Origin: Saccharopolyspora dendranthemae
Lineage (GTDB): Bacteria; Actinomycetota; Actinomycetes; Mycobacteriales; Pseudonocardiaceae
Assembly (NCBI RefSeq): GCF_007829955.1
Contig: NZ_VIWX01000008.1
Location: forward strand, 44,234 to 108,233
Reading direction: 5' to 3'
Length of the DNA: 64,000 nt
This document shows positions 51,465-60,598 of this stretch, in pieces. The notes beneath the pieces are model-generated. The model saw nothing but the letters and a program-made list of their open reading frames with translations, was not told where the DNA came from and searched no databases. The translations under genes were made by a program, and so were the position numbers. Each line of letters opens with the position of its first letter. Positions within the stretch are counted from its first letter, which is position 1.

Positions 51465-52471
51465 ACGAACTCGATCGCGACACCGAACTGGTGCGCGCCC
51501 GGATGCACCGGGCCGTGGACGACGTCGAACCGGCGCCGGACTCGTTGCCGAAACTGCTGGCCGCCGCCCGGCGCCGCCACCGAGCGCCCTACCGCAGGCC
51601 GACCTTCCTGGTCGTCGCCGCGGCCGCGGTGGTGGCCATCTTCACCGGTGTGGCACTGGGATTCCAGACCCCGAGCCCGCAGCCGGTGAGCGTGCGGCCG
51701 GGCAACTACGTCGCGGCAGTGGGAGCGGGGACGATCGCGTCCTTCGACGTGGCCTCCGGGCGCAGCCAGGGCGAGTTCGCCCGGATCGCCGGCGGCGAGG
51801 TGACCGACCTCGCGGGCGATCAGGGCCGCGTTTTCGCGCTGGTGTCCACATCGGAGGGTGAGAGGGCCGTCGAGGTGACCGCCGGTGGGGGCCAGCGGGT
51901 TCTCGCCGGAGTCGGTGACGGGCGCGCCCTGACCGCCGCCGGGGGCCGGGTCGCCTACGCCGACGGCGACCGGGTGGTGCTGTGGACGGGTGGTGTGCGC
52001 CGGGACCTGCCGACGCCCGGGGTGCGCGTCGTCGACCTCGCGCTGTCCGGGGACGGCAGGCTTGCGCTCCTGGCCGAGCGCGCCGGTTCGGCGCAGCTCC
52101 TGCTGACCGCGCCGGATCCGTCCACCGTGGAGGGAAGCCTTCCGGTGCAGACGGGTCCGTGCGGGCCGCTGGCCATCGCCGGTGCCGGCTCGGACATCGC
52201 CGCGCTGGAACCCGCCGACTGCGCGGTCTCGGGCCGCGCGCGGGTCGCGACCTACGCCGCCGACTCCGGGCGGAAGCTGGCCGCGGGCGTGCCGTTCGCG
52301 ACCCCGCCGGTCGGGCCGGGCGGCTTCGGCCTCTCTGCCGACCCGCAGGGCCGGGCCCTGGTGTCCGCCCCGGGCAGGGCGCAGTGGTTGGTCGACGGTC
52401 CCGAAGTGCTGCCGATCCCGCAGCCTTGCGCCGGTTCCGAGCCGTGCACCGCCATTCCAGCGACGTTCTGA
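51461..52471 (+). CDS. Single-pass membrane protein, probable anti-sigma or sensor partner of the SigE-like factor
   Basis: The 336-aa protein has a cytoplasmic N-terminus of about 45 residues (ELDRDTELVRARMHRAVDDVEP). One membrane helix (TFLVVAAAAVVAIFTGVAL) and an outer domain of repeated short strands resembling a beta-propeller (GTIASFDVASGRSQ, VAYADGDRVVLWTGG) follow. It is coupled to the sigma gene by a GTGA overlap. No zinc anti-sigma motif is seen, so anti-sigma function rests on position. Confidence 0.75.
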   Translation: MNELDRDTELVRARMHRAVDDVEPAPDSLPKLLAAARRRHRAPYRRPTFLVVAAAAVVAIFTGVALGFQTPSPQPVSVRPGNYVAAVGAGTIASFDVASGRSQGEFARIAGGEVTDLAGDQGRVFALVSTSEGERAVEVTAGGGQRVLAGVGDGRALTAAGGRVAYADGDRVVLWTGGVRRDLPTPGVRVVDLALSGDGRLALLAERAGSAQLLLTAPDPSTVEGSLPVQTGPCGPLAIAGAGSDIAALEPADCAVSGRARVATYAADSGRKLAAGVPFATPPVGPGGFGLSADPQGRALVSAPGRAQWLVDGPEVLPIPQPCAGSEPCTAIPATF

Positions 52472-52573
52472 CCGACCGCGCTTCACCCAAGCGGGCGAGA
52501 CATCGGCGATCTGCTGGTCGGGCGGCCCGGGTTGGCCCATCCTCGGAAGGTCGTCCGACGGTGTGGGGTGTGC

Positions 52574-53197
52574 GTGCGGGGATTGCGGCGGTTGGTGCTC
52601 GTTGCTCTGGACCGGCCTCGGTGGCAGCAGGTCGTCGCGTGCTGCGTGTCGCTGTGGGCGCTGGCGTGGATCGTCGGGCAGTTCCTCGCCCCGGCGCACG
52701 GTCCGAGCGCGCTGGGCGTGCTGGGCGAGCTCGCCGCGCGCGTCGGCTTCACCGGCGGCGGCTGGACGCAGCGGGTCACCGAGACCTGGCAGCACAGCGG
52801 CGGAGGACTCGCGATCTTCGGTGGGCTCCTGTGGTCGGCCACCACCGAACGCGGTCAGCTGCCCGCCCTGCTCGGCTGGGTCGCGGTGATGCTGGGAGCG
52901 GAACGCCTCGGCTACCGGCCGGCGATGTTGGTGGCCGTGGGGAGCATGGTCGGTTTCGTCGTGCTGCTGTGGATCACCGCGCAGATCTCCCGCCGACTGC
53001 TGGAGCGGGCCACGCTGCTGCCCGGAGACGTGCTGCGGGCCGGTGTCACGGCCGCCGCGCTGTCGGCGGTGGTGCCGCTGTTCGCGCCGGTGTTGTTCCT
53101 GACCAGGCTCGGAAATCCCTACCTCACCAAGGGGCCGCGTCCGATTCCGGCCCAGCGGCGCGACGAGCCCGGTGTCGCGGACCGGGAGAGGTCCTAG
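52574..53197 (+). CDS. Multi-pass membrane protein of unknown function
   Basis: About 207 residues with four to five hydrophobic helices (VVACCVSLWALAWIVGQFL, LAIFGGLLWSATT, LLGWVAVMLGAERLGY, MLVAVGSMVGFVVLLWI, AALSAVVPLFAPVLFL). A Pro/Arg tail follows. Several GTG codons near 52568-52574 and a TTG at 52532 could start it. It ends 2 bp before the convergent gene. No family recognised. Confidence 0.6.
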   Translation: MRGLRRLVLVALDRPRWQQVVACCVSLWALAWIVGQFLAPAHGPSALGVLGELAARVGFTGGGWTQRVTETWQHSGGGLAIFGGLLWSATTERGQLPALLGWVAVMLGAERLGYRPAMLVAVGSMVGFVVLLWITAQISRRLLERATLLPGDVLRAGVTAAALSAVVPLFAPVLFLTRLGNPYLTKGPRPIPAQRRDEPGVADRERS

Positions 53198-53199
53198 CC

Positions 53200-54429
53200 T
53201 CAGACGTTGAGCCGCAACCCGCGTTCGGTCATCGCCCGCAGTTCCGGATCGTCGGGGTGGGATCGGCGTTGCGACCAGACCGCCTGCACGACCCGGACCT
53301 GGTTCGCGGTCTGCTGCACCGATCGCGCCGAGTCGCCGAAGTCGCGCGGTGCGCCCGGCCAGCCCCCGCCCTGCGAGAGCAGATCGCTGATCCCGCCGGT
53401 CCCCGCCGACTCCAGCAGCTTCCGCAGCTCGGTCGCGGCCCGCGCGTCCGGCAGGTCCACGATCGCGATCGAGACCGCCACCGACGACGGGCCCAGGCGG
53501 GACTCGAAGATCCCGCGTCGCAGACCTCGGCAGGGCTGCTGCTGGAAGAACCGCTGCACGTCGCCGTAGGAGCCCGGTCCGCACTCGCCGACGCGGTCCG
53601 TCGCATGCTGCGCGAACTCCACACCATCGACTCGCTGCGACGGCATCTCAGGCGGGCTCGCCGAGGACGACCCCAGCACCAGGGCTCCGACCAGCGCGAA
53701 CACCACGGCCAACGCCGCGACCGCACCGAGAACCTTGCCTCGCGGGGAGGACCGGGGTGCCGCGGCGCGCGGGCGGTCCTCGGAGTACTTCGGGATGAGC
53801 ATCGTGTCGATGCCGGCGAGATCCACCTCGGGCGAGGCCGGGAAGCCCTCCGCGATGAGCGTGTCACCGGGCACCTCCGCGTCCAGGACGCGGAGCAGTC
53901 CCAGCGCGGACGCCGCGTCGCACGGACCCTCGTAGGTCGCCAGCTCCCGGGCGGCCGACAGGACGGAGGTCGTGTTCGGCGAGACCACCCGGACCCCGCG
54001 GTGCAGGTCGGCCGTCGGCTGCGTGACTTGTCCGACGTACGGGCCCACCGCCACGACCGCTGCCACCGGCAGCGGTTCGAGCCCGCGGGATTGCAGGCTG
54101 CGGGCCAGGGCAGCGGCCGACTCGAGGCCTTCCTGCGCCGGGTTGACCTTGCCTTCGGTGCGCACCAGCGGCCAGCCGTCGACCGTCCACGGCGTGCCGA
54201 CGGGGGCGTCCAGCTTCAAAACCGGTTCCGGCAGGTCGACGCCGAGCACTACGATCACCCCGCGAGGCAGCACGATCACGGCGTCCAGTTCGCGCGGGCT
54301 GCCCGGAGGCCGGCAGCCGAGCACGGCGACGCCGCCGAGCACCGAACGACCGGCGCCCCACGCGGCGATGGCCGCCCGGATGTCGGCACCGACCTTGGTC
54401 GGTTCCGCTCCGAGCCGCACCAGGTGCAT
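53200..54429 (-). CDS. Membrane-anchored hypothetical protein with NERD-like N-terminal part
   Basis: The 409-aa protein begins MHLVRLGAEPTKVGADIRAA. Residues about 40-130 (ELDAVIVLPRGVIVVLGVDL, then KVNPAQEGLESAAALARSL) recall nuclease-related domains, but the catalytic Glu-x-Lys of NERD is not clear. One membrane helix (VLGAVAALAVVFALVGALVL, about 235-255) leads to an outer domain with two cysteines (GECGPGSYGD, QQPCRGL). Function unknown. ATG 54429 follows GAGGAGG. Confidence 0.68.
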   Translation of the reverse strand: MHLVRLGAEPTKVGADIRAAIAAWGAGRSVLGGVAVLGCRPPGSPRELDAVIVLPRGVIVVLGVDLPEPVLKLDAPVGTPWTVDGWPLVRTEGKVNPAQEGLESAAALARSLQSRGLEPLPVAAVVAVGPYVGQVTQPTADLHRGVRVVSPNTTSVLSAARELATYEGPCDAASALGLLRVLDAEVPGDTLIAEGFPASPEVDLAGIDTMLIPKYSEDRPRAAAPRSSPRGKVLGAVAALAVVFALVGALVLGSSSASPPEMPSQRVDGVEFAQHATDRVGECGPGSYGDVQRFFQQQPCRGLRRGIFESRLGPSSVAVSIAIVDLPDARAATELRKLLESAGTGGISDLLSQGGGWPGAPRDFGDSARSVQQTANQVRVVQAVWSQRRSHPDDPELRAMTERGLRLNV

Positions 54430-54810
54430 CAGGCCTCCTCGAGAGTTCTGGTGTGCCGGGTCCTTTCGGGCCGACCGGACGACCGTAGCGGGGGCGGGCC
54501 GACGACGTGATCCGGATCGATGATTAATCCGTTCGAGTGGTAATCGCCACTCGTCCGCCGAGGCGGCGTTGGTGCGTCCGAGGGATGTCGATCGCCCGGT
54601 GCGGGGCCCGGATCAGCGACTTCAGTGAATCGGCGTCCTCGATGCCGTACTGGTCTCGGCTGGTACCGGGCGTTGTGGGAGTTGACCGCGTGACGATCTC
54701 GCGGTGGCGAAGATCTCCACCGGCGATGCAGAATGGCGCCGCAACTGGTGATCGCCGGGTTCGCGAGGTCGTAGGGGAAGACGTCCCTCGTCGAATAGCG
54801 GAGGTCAGCA
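54430..54810. other. 381-bp gap between divergent genes
   Basis: It must hold the promoters of the NERD-like gene (left) and the DUF3145 gene (right). No conserved structure recognised. Confidence 0.4.
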
Positions 54811-55326
54811 GTGAGAACCCGTGGCAGCGACAGTGGCCTCACCTGCGGTGTGGTCTACATCCACTCGTCGCCGTCTGCGGTCTGCCCGCACGTCGAGTGG
54901 GCGATTTCCGGCGCACTCGGCACTCGGACGGAACTCCGCTGGACGGCACAACCGGCAGCCCCAGGGCAACTCCGATCGGAGTGCACCTGGACAGGCGAGC
55001 CGGGTACTGGAGCACGCCTGGTGACCGCGCTGCGCGCGTGGCCCATGTTGCGCTTCGAGATCACCGAGGACCCCAGTCACGGGGTCGACGGGCAGCGGTT
55101 CTGCCACGCGCCCGGGCTCGGTCTGTGGCGCGCCTGCACGAGCGCCAATGGTGACATCGTCGTGAGCGAAGATCAACTGAGAACGCTCGCAGCGAACGCC
55201 AAGGGGCCGGAGGCCTTCTCGCACCGGGTTGGCCAGCTCCTCGGTGCGGAGTGGGATGACGCCCTGGAGCCGTTCCGCCGCGCCGGCGACGGCGCTCCCG
55301 TCACGGTGCTGCACCGCGTCGGCTGA
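54811..55326 (+). CDS. DUF3145 family protein
   Basis: The 171-aa protein matches the family throughout: CGVVYIHSSPSAVCPHVEWA, LRWTAQPAAPGQLRSE, ALRAWPMLRFEITEDPS, and the C-terminal WDDALEPFRRAGDGAPVTVL ending HRVG. The family is confined to actinobacteria and is uncharacterised. GTG 54811 follows GGAGG at 54800. Confidence 0.92.
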   Translation: MRTRGSDSGLTCGVVYIHSSPSAVCPHVEWAISGALGTRTELRWTAQPAAPGQLRSECTWTGEPGTGARLVTALRAWPMLRFEITEDPSHGVDGQRFCHAPGLGLWRACTSANGDIVVSEDQLRTLAANAKGPEAFSHRVGQLLGAEWDDALEPFRRAGDGAPVTVLHRVG

Positions 55327-55386
55327 TTTGCGGCGGATCGCGGGGAACGGCGCAACCGGTGATCGGTGTTGTGCGAAGCTGGGCGC

Positions 55387-55962
55387 GTGCGCACTTGGCT
55401 GAAATGGGGGATTCCGCTCGCCGTCGTCGTGCTGCTCGCAGCGGGTGGTGGAGGAGTCCTGCTCGCCCAGCAGGTCTACGACGACCAGTACGGACAGCGG
55501 GACCAGGGGGTCGTTCCCGTGCCGGGCACCCTTCAGAAGAAGGTGTCGCGCTCCGGCGTCGAGTACGCACCGGATGCCGCCGCCTACCCCGACCAGAAGA
55601 TCATCGAAGGTCTGCTGGACAACTACTTCGACGGCATCAACCGCAAGAACTACGAGCTGTGGAAGTCCACCGTTCCGCCCAGCAAGTGGCGTGAACTGCC
55701 CCAGAGCAAGTGGACCGACGCCTACGACTCGACCCGGGACCTCGAGATGAAGGTGCATCGCATCGACCCCGGGCAGGACCGCTCAGCGATCGTCATGCTC
55801 AGCTTCAAGAGCGAGCAGGACCTCGAGGACGCGCCGCCGCAGTTGAAAGCCGAATGCGTGCACTGGGACGTCGTCTACCCGGTGGTCGTTGACGAGAACG
55901 GCAACGCCGTCCTGGACATCAGCAAGCTGCCCAACAGCGCCATCATGACCCCCTGCGCCTGA
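55387..55962 (+). CDS. Exported or membrane-anchored hypothetical protein (191 aa)
   Basis: The N-terminal helix (WGIPLAVVVLLAAGGGGVLLA) anchors or exports the protein. The outside part (about 150 residues) has IEGLLDNYFDGINRKNYELW, like NTF2-type folds, and WDVVYPVVVDENGNAVLDI. Two cysteines are at AECVHW and TPCA. Function unknown. The start is uncertain, since GTG 55387 has only a weak ribosome site. Confidence 0.68.
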   Translation: MRTWLKWGIPLAVVVLLAAGGGGVLLAQQVYDDQYGQRDQGVVPVPGTLQKKVSRSGVEYAPDAAAYPDQKIIEGLLDNYFDGINRKNYELWKSTVPPSKWRELPQSKWTDAYDSTRDLEMKVHRIDPGQDRSAIVMLSFKSEQDLEDAPPQLKAECVHWDVVYPVVVDENGNAVLDISKLPNSAIMTPCA

Positions 55963-56007
55963 CCCCCGGCACCGTTCCCGCACCGCACGCCGCGGCACCG
56001 CCCAGTT

Positions 56008-56202
56008 TTAGGGGGCATTGCAGAATCACTCTGCTTGGCGGTGCGGGTGGCGGAACCTCACACGCCGTCTGGACTCCGTGCGCCACTCCTTTTGTATGCC
56101 AATACACGGCGTCGCGGCGTACTCGCCAGACAGCGTGTGAGAACCCGCGGCGGTGCCAGCTGAGTCCCACACCTGAAGACAACGACACCCGCCGCACCGG
56201 AT
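56008..56202. mobile_element. MITE-like palindromic element, copy D (diverged, about 195 bp)
   Basis: Starts at TTAG (56008-56011) with GGGGCATTGCAGAA, a diverged form of the GGAGCTGTTGAGGAA end, then follows copy B closely (CTTGGCGGTGCGGGTGGCGG). Its central arms CTCACACGCCGTCTGG and CCAGACAGCGTGTGAG differ from copies A/B but still pair with each other (15 of 16). The right end has lost the terminal repeat. It lies between two CCCAGTTTTAG sequences at 56001 and 56203. Confidence 0.75.
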
Positions 56203-56270
56203 CCCAGTTTTAGTCCAAACCGAGCCATGATCATGTCTGAAATGTCGGCTCAGTTATGACTAAAACTGGG
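56203..56270. repeat. 68-bp mini-element with inverted ends
   Basis: The ends CCCAGTTTTAGTC and GACTAAAACTGGG are inverted repeats that extend to 24 bp with 3 mismatches. The right 25 bp are identical to bases 1-25 of the window. It is too short to code. It looks like the smallest derivative of a different insertion sequence from the CTAG element. Confidence 0.75.
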
Positions 56271-56281
56271 ACTTGGTGAGT

Positions 56282-56309
56282 GAGGGCGGCGCTCTGGAGC
56301 ACCGCCCTC
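56282..56309 (-). terminator. Hairpin terminator after accD6
   Basis: GAGGGCGG and CCGCCCTC, with inner GCT/AGC pairing, form a stem 18 bp past the accD6 stop, ending the fatty-acid operon. Confidence 0.7.
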
Positions 56310-56326
56310 GGTCGCCTGGTCGCGGG

Positions 56327-57766
56327 TCAGAGGGGGATGTTGCCGTGGGCGCCGCGGCCGGCGGGGGCGGCGGCGAGCGTCTCGGCGATGCGACGCCGGG
56401 TGGACGCCGGGTCGATGACCTCGTCGACCACGCCGATCGACATCGCGCGTCCCACGCCACCGGCGATCCGCTCGTGCTCGGCGGTCAGCTCCTCGACCAA
56501 CTGCTCGCGCTCCTCCTCCGGAGCGGCGGCGATCTTCTTGCGGTGCAGCACGCCGACGGCGGCCTTCGCGCCCATCACCGCGACCTCGGCCTCCGGCCAG
56601 GCGAACACCGTGGTGGCGCCCAGCGCGCGGGAGTTCATCGCGATGTAGGCGCCGCCGTAGGACTTGCGCAGCACCAGCGTCACGCGCGGCACGACGGCCT
56701 CACCGAAGGCGTGCAGCAGCTTCGCACCTCGACGGACCACCCCACCCCACTCCTGGCCGACGCCCGGCAGGTAGCCGGGAACGTCCACCATCACCAGCAG
56801 CGGAACGCCGAACGAGTCGCACATCCGCACGAAGCGGGCCGCCTTCTCCGCTGACAGCGAGTCGAGGCAGCCGCCCTTGCGCAGCGGGTTGTTGGCGATG
56901 ATGCCGATGCTGCGGCCACCGAGCCGGCCGAAGCCGACCACGATGTTCGGAGCCCACTTGGCCTGCAGCTCCTCGAAATCGGCGTTGCCGTCGGGGCGCG
57001 CGTCCACGATTCCGCGGATGACCGGCTTGATGTCGTAGGCGCGCTGGGGGCGGTCCGGCAGCAGGCCGCGCAGCTCCGCCTCGTCCTGCACCGAGCGCAG
57101 GTCGAACAGCCCTGGCTTGGCCAGCAGGCCGGTCAGGCGGCGGGCGCGGACGTAGGCGTCGGACTCGTCCTCGGCGACCACGTGCACCACGCCGGACTTC
57201 GTGCCGTGCGCGGGGATGCCGCCGAGCCCTTCCTGGTCGATCTCCTCGCCGGTGACGCTGCGGACGACGTCCGGGCCCGTCACGAACACGCGGCCCTTCG
57301 GTGACATGACCACCACGTCGGTCAGCGCCGGACCGTAGGCCGCGCCACCGGCGGCCGGGCCGACGACGACCGAGATCTGCGGGACGCGGCCGGACGCGCG
57401 GATCATCGCCGCGAACATCTGGCCCATGCCGTCCAGGGATTCGACGCCCTCCGGGATGCGGGCACCACCGGAGTGCCACACGCCGATCACCGGGCAGCGC
57501 TCGCGCACCGCCATGTCGATGGCGTCCACGATGTGCGCGCAGCCCTCGGAACCCAGCGCGCCGCCCATCTTGGTGGCGTCGCTGCAGTACACGATGACCC
57601 GCGTGCCGTCGATGCGACCGCGCACCGCGAACATCCCGCTGTTGTCGCGCGGATGCAGCGGTTCGATCGAGTCTTCGTCGAGCATCTGCTCCAGCCGCAC
57701 TTCGGGATCGCGGAAGTCGCGCTGCGCCTGCTCGGTCTCCGGCGATGTGGTGGCGAGAGCGGTCAT
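56327..57766 (-). CDS. accD6: Acyl-CoA carboxylase carboxyltransferase (beta) subunit, AccD6-like
   Basis: The 479-aa carboxyltransferase has the N-terminal crotonase fold (VIGVWHSGGARIPEGVESLD, VVVGPAAGGAAYGPAL) and the C-terminal one (LLVMVDVPGYLPGVGQEWGG, LRKSYGGAYIAMNSRALGAT, VAVMGAKAAVGVLHRKK). It joins carboxybiotin from an AccA subunit to acetyl- or propionyl-CoA, giving malonyl-CoA for the synthase genes upstream. Location downstream of fabD-fabH-acpP-fabF matches mycobacterial accD6. ATG 57766 follows GGAGG. The 290-bp gap before it contains a hairpin. Confidence 0.94.
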   Translation of the reverse strand: MTALATTSPETEQAQRDFRDPEVRLEQMLDEDSIEPLHPRDNSGMFAVRGRIDGTRVIVYCSDATKMGGALGSEGCAHIVDAIDMAVRERCPVIGVWHSGGARIPEGVESLDGMGQMFAAMIRASGRVPQISVVVGPAAGGAAYGPALTDVVVMSPKGRVFVTGPDVVRSVTGEEIDQEGLGGIPAHGTKSGVVHVVAEDESDAYVRARRLTGLLAKPGLFDLRSVQDEAELRGLLPDRPQRAYDIKPVIRGIVDARPDGNADFEELQAKWAPNIVVGFGRLGGRSIGIIANNPLRKGGCLDSLSAEKAARFVRMCDSFGVPLLVMVDVPGYLPGVGQEWGGVVRRGAKLLHAFGEAVVPRVTLVLRKSYGGAYIAMNSRALGATTVFAWPEAEVAVMGAKAAVGVLHRKKIAAAPEEEREQLVEELTAEHERIAGGVGRAMSIGVVDEVIDPASTRRRIAETLAAAPAGRGAHGNIPL

Positions 57767-58006
57767 GGGGGTCCTCCGGGAATTCGGTGTCAGCAGACGT
57801 CTGTGAGATCGCGCAGTGGTGGTGTGCGGTCCTCGACCGGCGCGGCCGGTCTTCTGCCCGATGGGCGACGCGCACCGCGGGTTCGAGCGGTGTTCTCCTG
57901 TGAAGGCGCCTCGATGTCCTGGACCAGCCGGGTCGGGGCGTTCGGGGAGCAGGAGAACCGCTTCAGGTTCCGCTGCTCGCGACGCTGCGCACGTCGATCA
58001 GCACGA

Positions 58007-58036
58007 GCTCGACCGGGCGGGGACGGGTGGTCGAGC
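58007..58036 (-). terminator. Hairpin between fabF and accD6
   Basis: GCTCGACC and GGTCGAGC arms start 20 bp past the fabF stop. It could terminate the operon or reduce transcription into accD6. The rest of the 290-bp gap shows only the accD6 ribosome site. Confidence 0.5.
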
Positions 58037-58056
58037 CCGGCCCCCGCCGATCGCGG

Positions 58057-59301
58057 TCATGCAGTGGCGAAGGCGAGCGCGACGTTGTGCCCACCGAAGC
58101 CGAAGGCGTTGTTGATGGCGGCGGTCTGCTCGACGTGGCGCGGCTTGTCGGCCACCACGTCCAGATCCACCTTGGGGTCGAGGTTCTCGAGGTTCTGCGT
58201 CGCCGGGATGACGCCGTGGTGCAGCGAGAGGATCGTGACGATGCTCTCCACCGCGCCGGCTCCGCCGACCAGGTGCCCGAGAGACCCCTTCGGTGCGGTG
58301 ACCACGGCACCGTCCCCGATGGCCTTGCGCACCGAGTTCGCCTCGCCCACGTCACCGACCACGGTGGAGGTGGCGTGCGCGTTGACGTGCCCGATGTCGG
58401 AGGGCTGGAGATCGGCTGCGGCCAGCGCCTTGCGCATCGCCGCGACCTGGCCCAGACCGTCCGGGTGGCTACCGGTGATGTGGTAGGCGTCGGAGGTGAT
58501 GCCGGACCCGGCCAGCCGACCGTAGATCCGCGCTCCGCGCGCCTTGGCGTGCTCGGCGCTCTCCAGGATCACCACTCCGGCGCCCTCGCCCATCACGAAC
58601 CCGTCGCGGTCCACGTCGAACGGGCGGGAGGCGTGCTCCGGCTCGTCGTTGCGGGTGCTCAGGGTCCGGGCCTGGGCGAAGCCGGCGATGGTGATCGGGT
58701 GGATGCAGGACTCCGCACCACCGGCCACCACGACGTCGGCGTGCCCGTACCGGATCATCTCGGCGGCCTTGGCCAAGCCCTCGGCACCGGACGCGCACGC
58801 CGAAGCCGGCGAGTGCACACCGGCGCGGGCGCGCAGTTCGAGGCTGACCATCGCGGCCGGACCGTTGGGCATCAGCATCGGCACGGTCAGCGGCGAGACC
58901 TTGCGCAGGCCACCCGCTTCCAGCTGGTCGTCCTGCTGGAGCAGGGTCAGCGGGCCGCCGATCCCGGTGCCCAGCGCAACGCCGAGCCGGTCGGGGTCGA
59001 CCGGTTCGGCCTCGTCGCCGGGCAGTTCGAAGCCGGCATCCGCCCACGCCTCGCGGGCCGCGATGACCGCGATGGCCTCGCAGCGGTCCATCCGGCGCAG
59101 CTGCACGCGAGGCAGCACCTCGCTCGGGTCGACCGCCAGCGGCGCGCCGATCTTGGCGGGCAGCTCGTAGGTGTCGAGCCAGTCGTAGTCCATGCGGCGG
59201 ATGCCGCTGACTCCGTTGAGCAACCCGTCCCAAGTGGACGCGACGTCACCGCCCAGCGGTGTCGTCGCGCCCAGCCCGGTGATGACGACTTCGGTGGTCA
59301 T
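58057..59301 (-). CDS. fabF: Beta-ketoacyl-ACP synthase II
   Basis: The 414-aa condensing enzyme extends acyl-ACP with malonyl-ACP. The catalytic Cys169 is in SPASACASGAEG, with His in NAHATSTVVGD and in GSLGHLVGGAGA, the C-H-H triad of KAS I/II. Only one fabF is present where mycobacteria have kasA and kasB. The start overlaps the acpP stop by 4 bp, coupling the two. Confidence 0.95.
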   Translation of the reverse strand: MTTEVVITGLGATTPLGGDVASTWDGLLNGVSGIRRMDYDWLDTYELPAKIGAPLAVDPSEVLPRVQLRRMDRCEAIAVIAAREAWADAGFELPGDEAEPVDPDRLGVALGTGIGGPLTLLQQDDQLEAGGLRKVSPLTVPMLMPNGPAAMVSLELRARAGVHSPASACASGAEGLAKAAEMIRYGHADVVVAGGAESCIHPITIAGFAQARTLSTRNDEPEHASRPFDVDRDGFVMGEGAGVVILESAEHAKARGARIYGRLAGSGITSDAYHITGSHPDGLGQVAAMRKALAAADLQPSDIGHVNAHATSTVVGDVGEANSVRKAIGDGAVVTAPKGSLGHLVGGAGAVESIVTILSLHHGVIPATQNLENLDPKVDLDVVADKPRHVEQTAAINNAFGFGGHNVALAFATA

Positions 59302-59537
59302 GCGTTCTTGGTGATGTAGTCCACCGCATCACCCACGGTCTTGAGGTTGGCCAGCTCGTCGTCCGGGATCTTGACGCCGAACTTGTCCTCGGCCTGGACC
59401 GCGATCTCCACCATGGACAGCGAGTCGATGTCCAGGTCGTCGACGAAGGACTTGTCGACGGTCACGTCGGCCGCGTCGACACCCGCGACCTCCTCGACGA
59501 TGGCGGCGAGACCCTTGGCGGTTTCTTCGTTCGACAC
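59298..59537 (-). CDS. acpP: Acyl carrier protein
   Basis: The 79-aa ACP carries the phosphopantetheine attachment Ser39 in DDLDIDSLSMVEI. Four-helix acidic composition and length are standard. It is the carrier for the neighbouring FabD, FabH and FabF enzymes. ATG 59537 follows GGAAGGAAA. Confidence 0.96.
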   Translation of the reverse strand: MSNEETAKGLAAIVEEVAGVDAADVTVDKSFVDDLDIDSLSMVEIAVQAEDKFGVKIPDDELANLKTVGDAVDYITKNA

Positions 59538-59617
59538 TGGTTCGTTTCCTTCCTGGTTCTTACGTCCCTACCGCTGAGTCGCGCGACCCGCGGCGGCCTT
59601 GTGGTTGTGGCAGAACA

Positions 59618-60598
59618 TCAAGGGCAGATGGCGACCTGGGCGGCGTAGGACAGCCCGGCTCCGAAGCCCACGAGGAGCATCACGGCACCGCTGGGGATCT
59701 CCCCGGCCGCGCGCATGTGGTCGATGGACAGCGGGATCGACGCCGATGACGTGTTGCCGGAGTAGACGATGTCACGCGCGACCACCAGGTCATCGCGGGC
59801 ACCCTTGCTCTGCAGCTTCTTTCCGATGGCCTCGATGATGCGGAGGTTCGCCTGGTGCGGCACCAGGACGTCGATGTCGGAGAGCTGCAGCCCGGCCGCC
59901 TCGACGGCCTCGATGGCCACCGGCGCGATCTGGGTGGTCGCCCACCGGAAGACCGACTGGCCCTCCTGGTAGATGTACTTGTTCTCGCGCAGGTAGATGG
60001 TGTCCACCAGGTCGCCCGCGCTGCCCAGCACGCCCGGGCCGAGCTCGGGGGCCTCGGCCGGACCGACCACGGTCGCACCCGCGCCGTCGGCGAAGATGAT
60101 GACGTTGGCGCGGTCCTCCCAGTCCAGCCACTCCTGGAAGCGCTCGGATCCGATCACCAGCACGTTGCGGGCGGAACCGGAGCGCACCGCGTCGGAGGCG
60201 GTGTTGAGGGCGTAGACGAATCCTGCGCAGGCGGCGTTGAGGTCGAAGGCGCTCTTGGCCTTGATGCCGATCTGGTCGGAGACCTGGGCGGCGGCGTTGG
60301 GGATGCCGCCCTGCATGGTGCAGGTGGCCACGATGACCTGGTCCACATCGGACGGTGCCAGGCCCGCGTCGGCGATGGCCTTGGCGCCGGCCTCGACGGC
60401 CATGCTGACCACCGTCTGGTCGTCGTCGCCGAACCGGCGGTGGACGATGCCGACCCGCTGACGCACCCACTCGTCGTTGGTGTCCACCAGCTTCGCCAGG
60501 TCGTCGTTGGTGACGACTCGGTTTCCCTGGCTGCTGCCGAAGCCGAGCAGCTTGGTGCCCGTGACGGCTGGCTTCGATGCGATGCGGGGCAGGCTCAC
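59618..60598 (-). CDS. fabH: Beta-ketoacyl-ACP synthase III
   Basis: The 326-aa enzyme starts fatty acid synthesis by joining a short acyl-CoA to malonyl-ACP. The catalytic triad is Cys124 in NAACAGFVYAL, His in VLVPHQANLRI and Asn in SGNTSSASIPL. In actinomycetes it usually uses branched primers, giving iso/anteiso acids; that is family knowledge. GTG 60598 overlaps the fabD stop (GTGA). Confidence 0.95.
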   Translation of the reverse strand: MSLPRIASKPAVTGTKLLGFGSSQGNRVVTNDDLAKLVDTNDEWVRQRVGIVHRRFGDDDQTVVSMAVEAGAKAIADAGLAPSDVDQVIVATCTMQGGIPNAAAQVSDQIGIKAKSAFDLNAACAGFVYALNTASDAVRSGSARNVLVIGSERFQEWLDWEDRANVIIFADGAGATVVGPAEAPELGPGVLGSAGDLVDTIYLRENKYIYQEGQSVFRWATTQIAPVAIEAVEAAGLQLSDIDVLVPHQANLRIIEAIGKKLQSKGARDDLVVARDIVYSGNTSSASIPLSIDHMRAAGEIPSGAVMLLVGFGAGLSYAAQVAICP

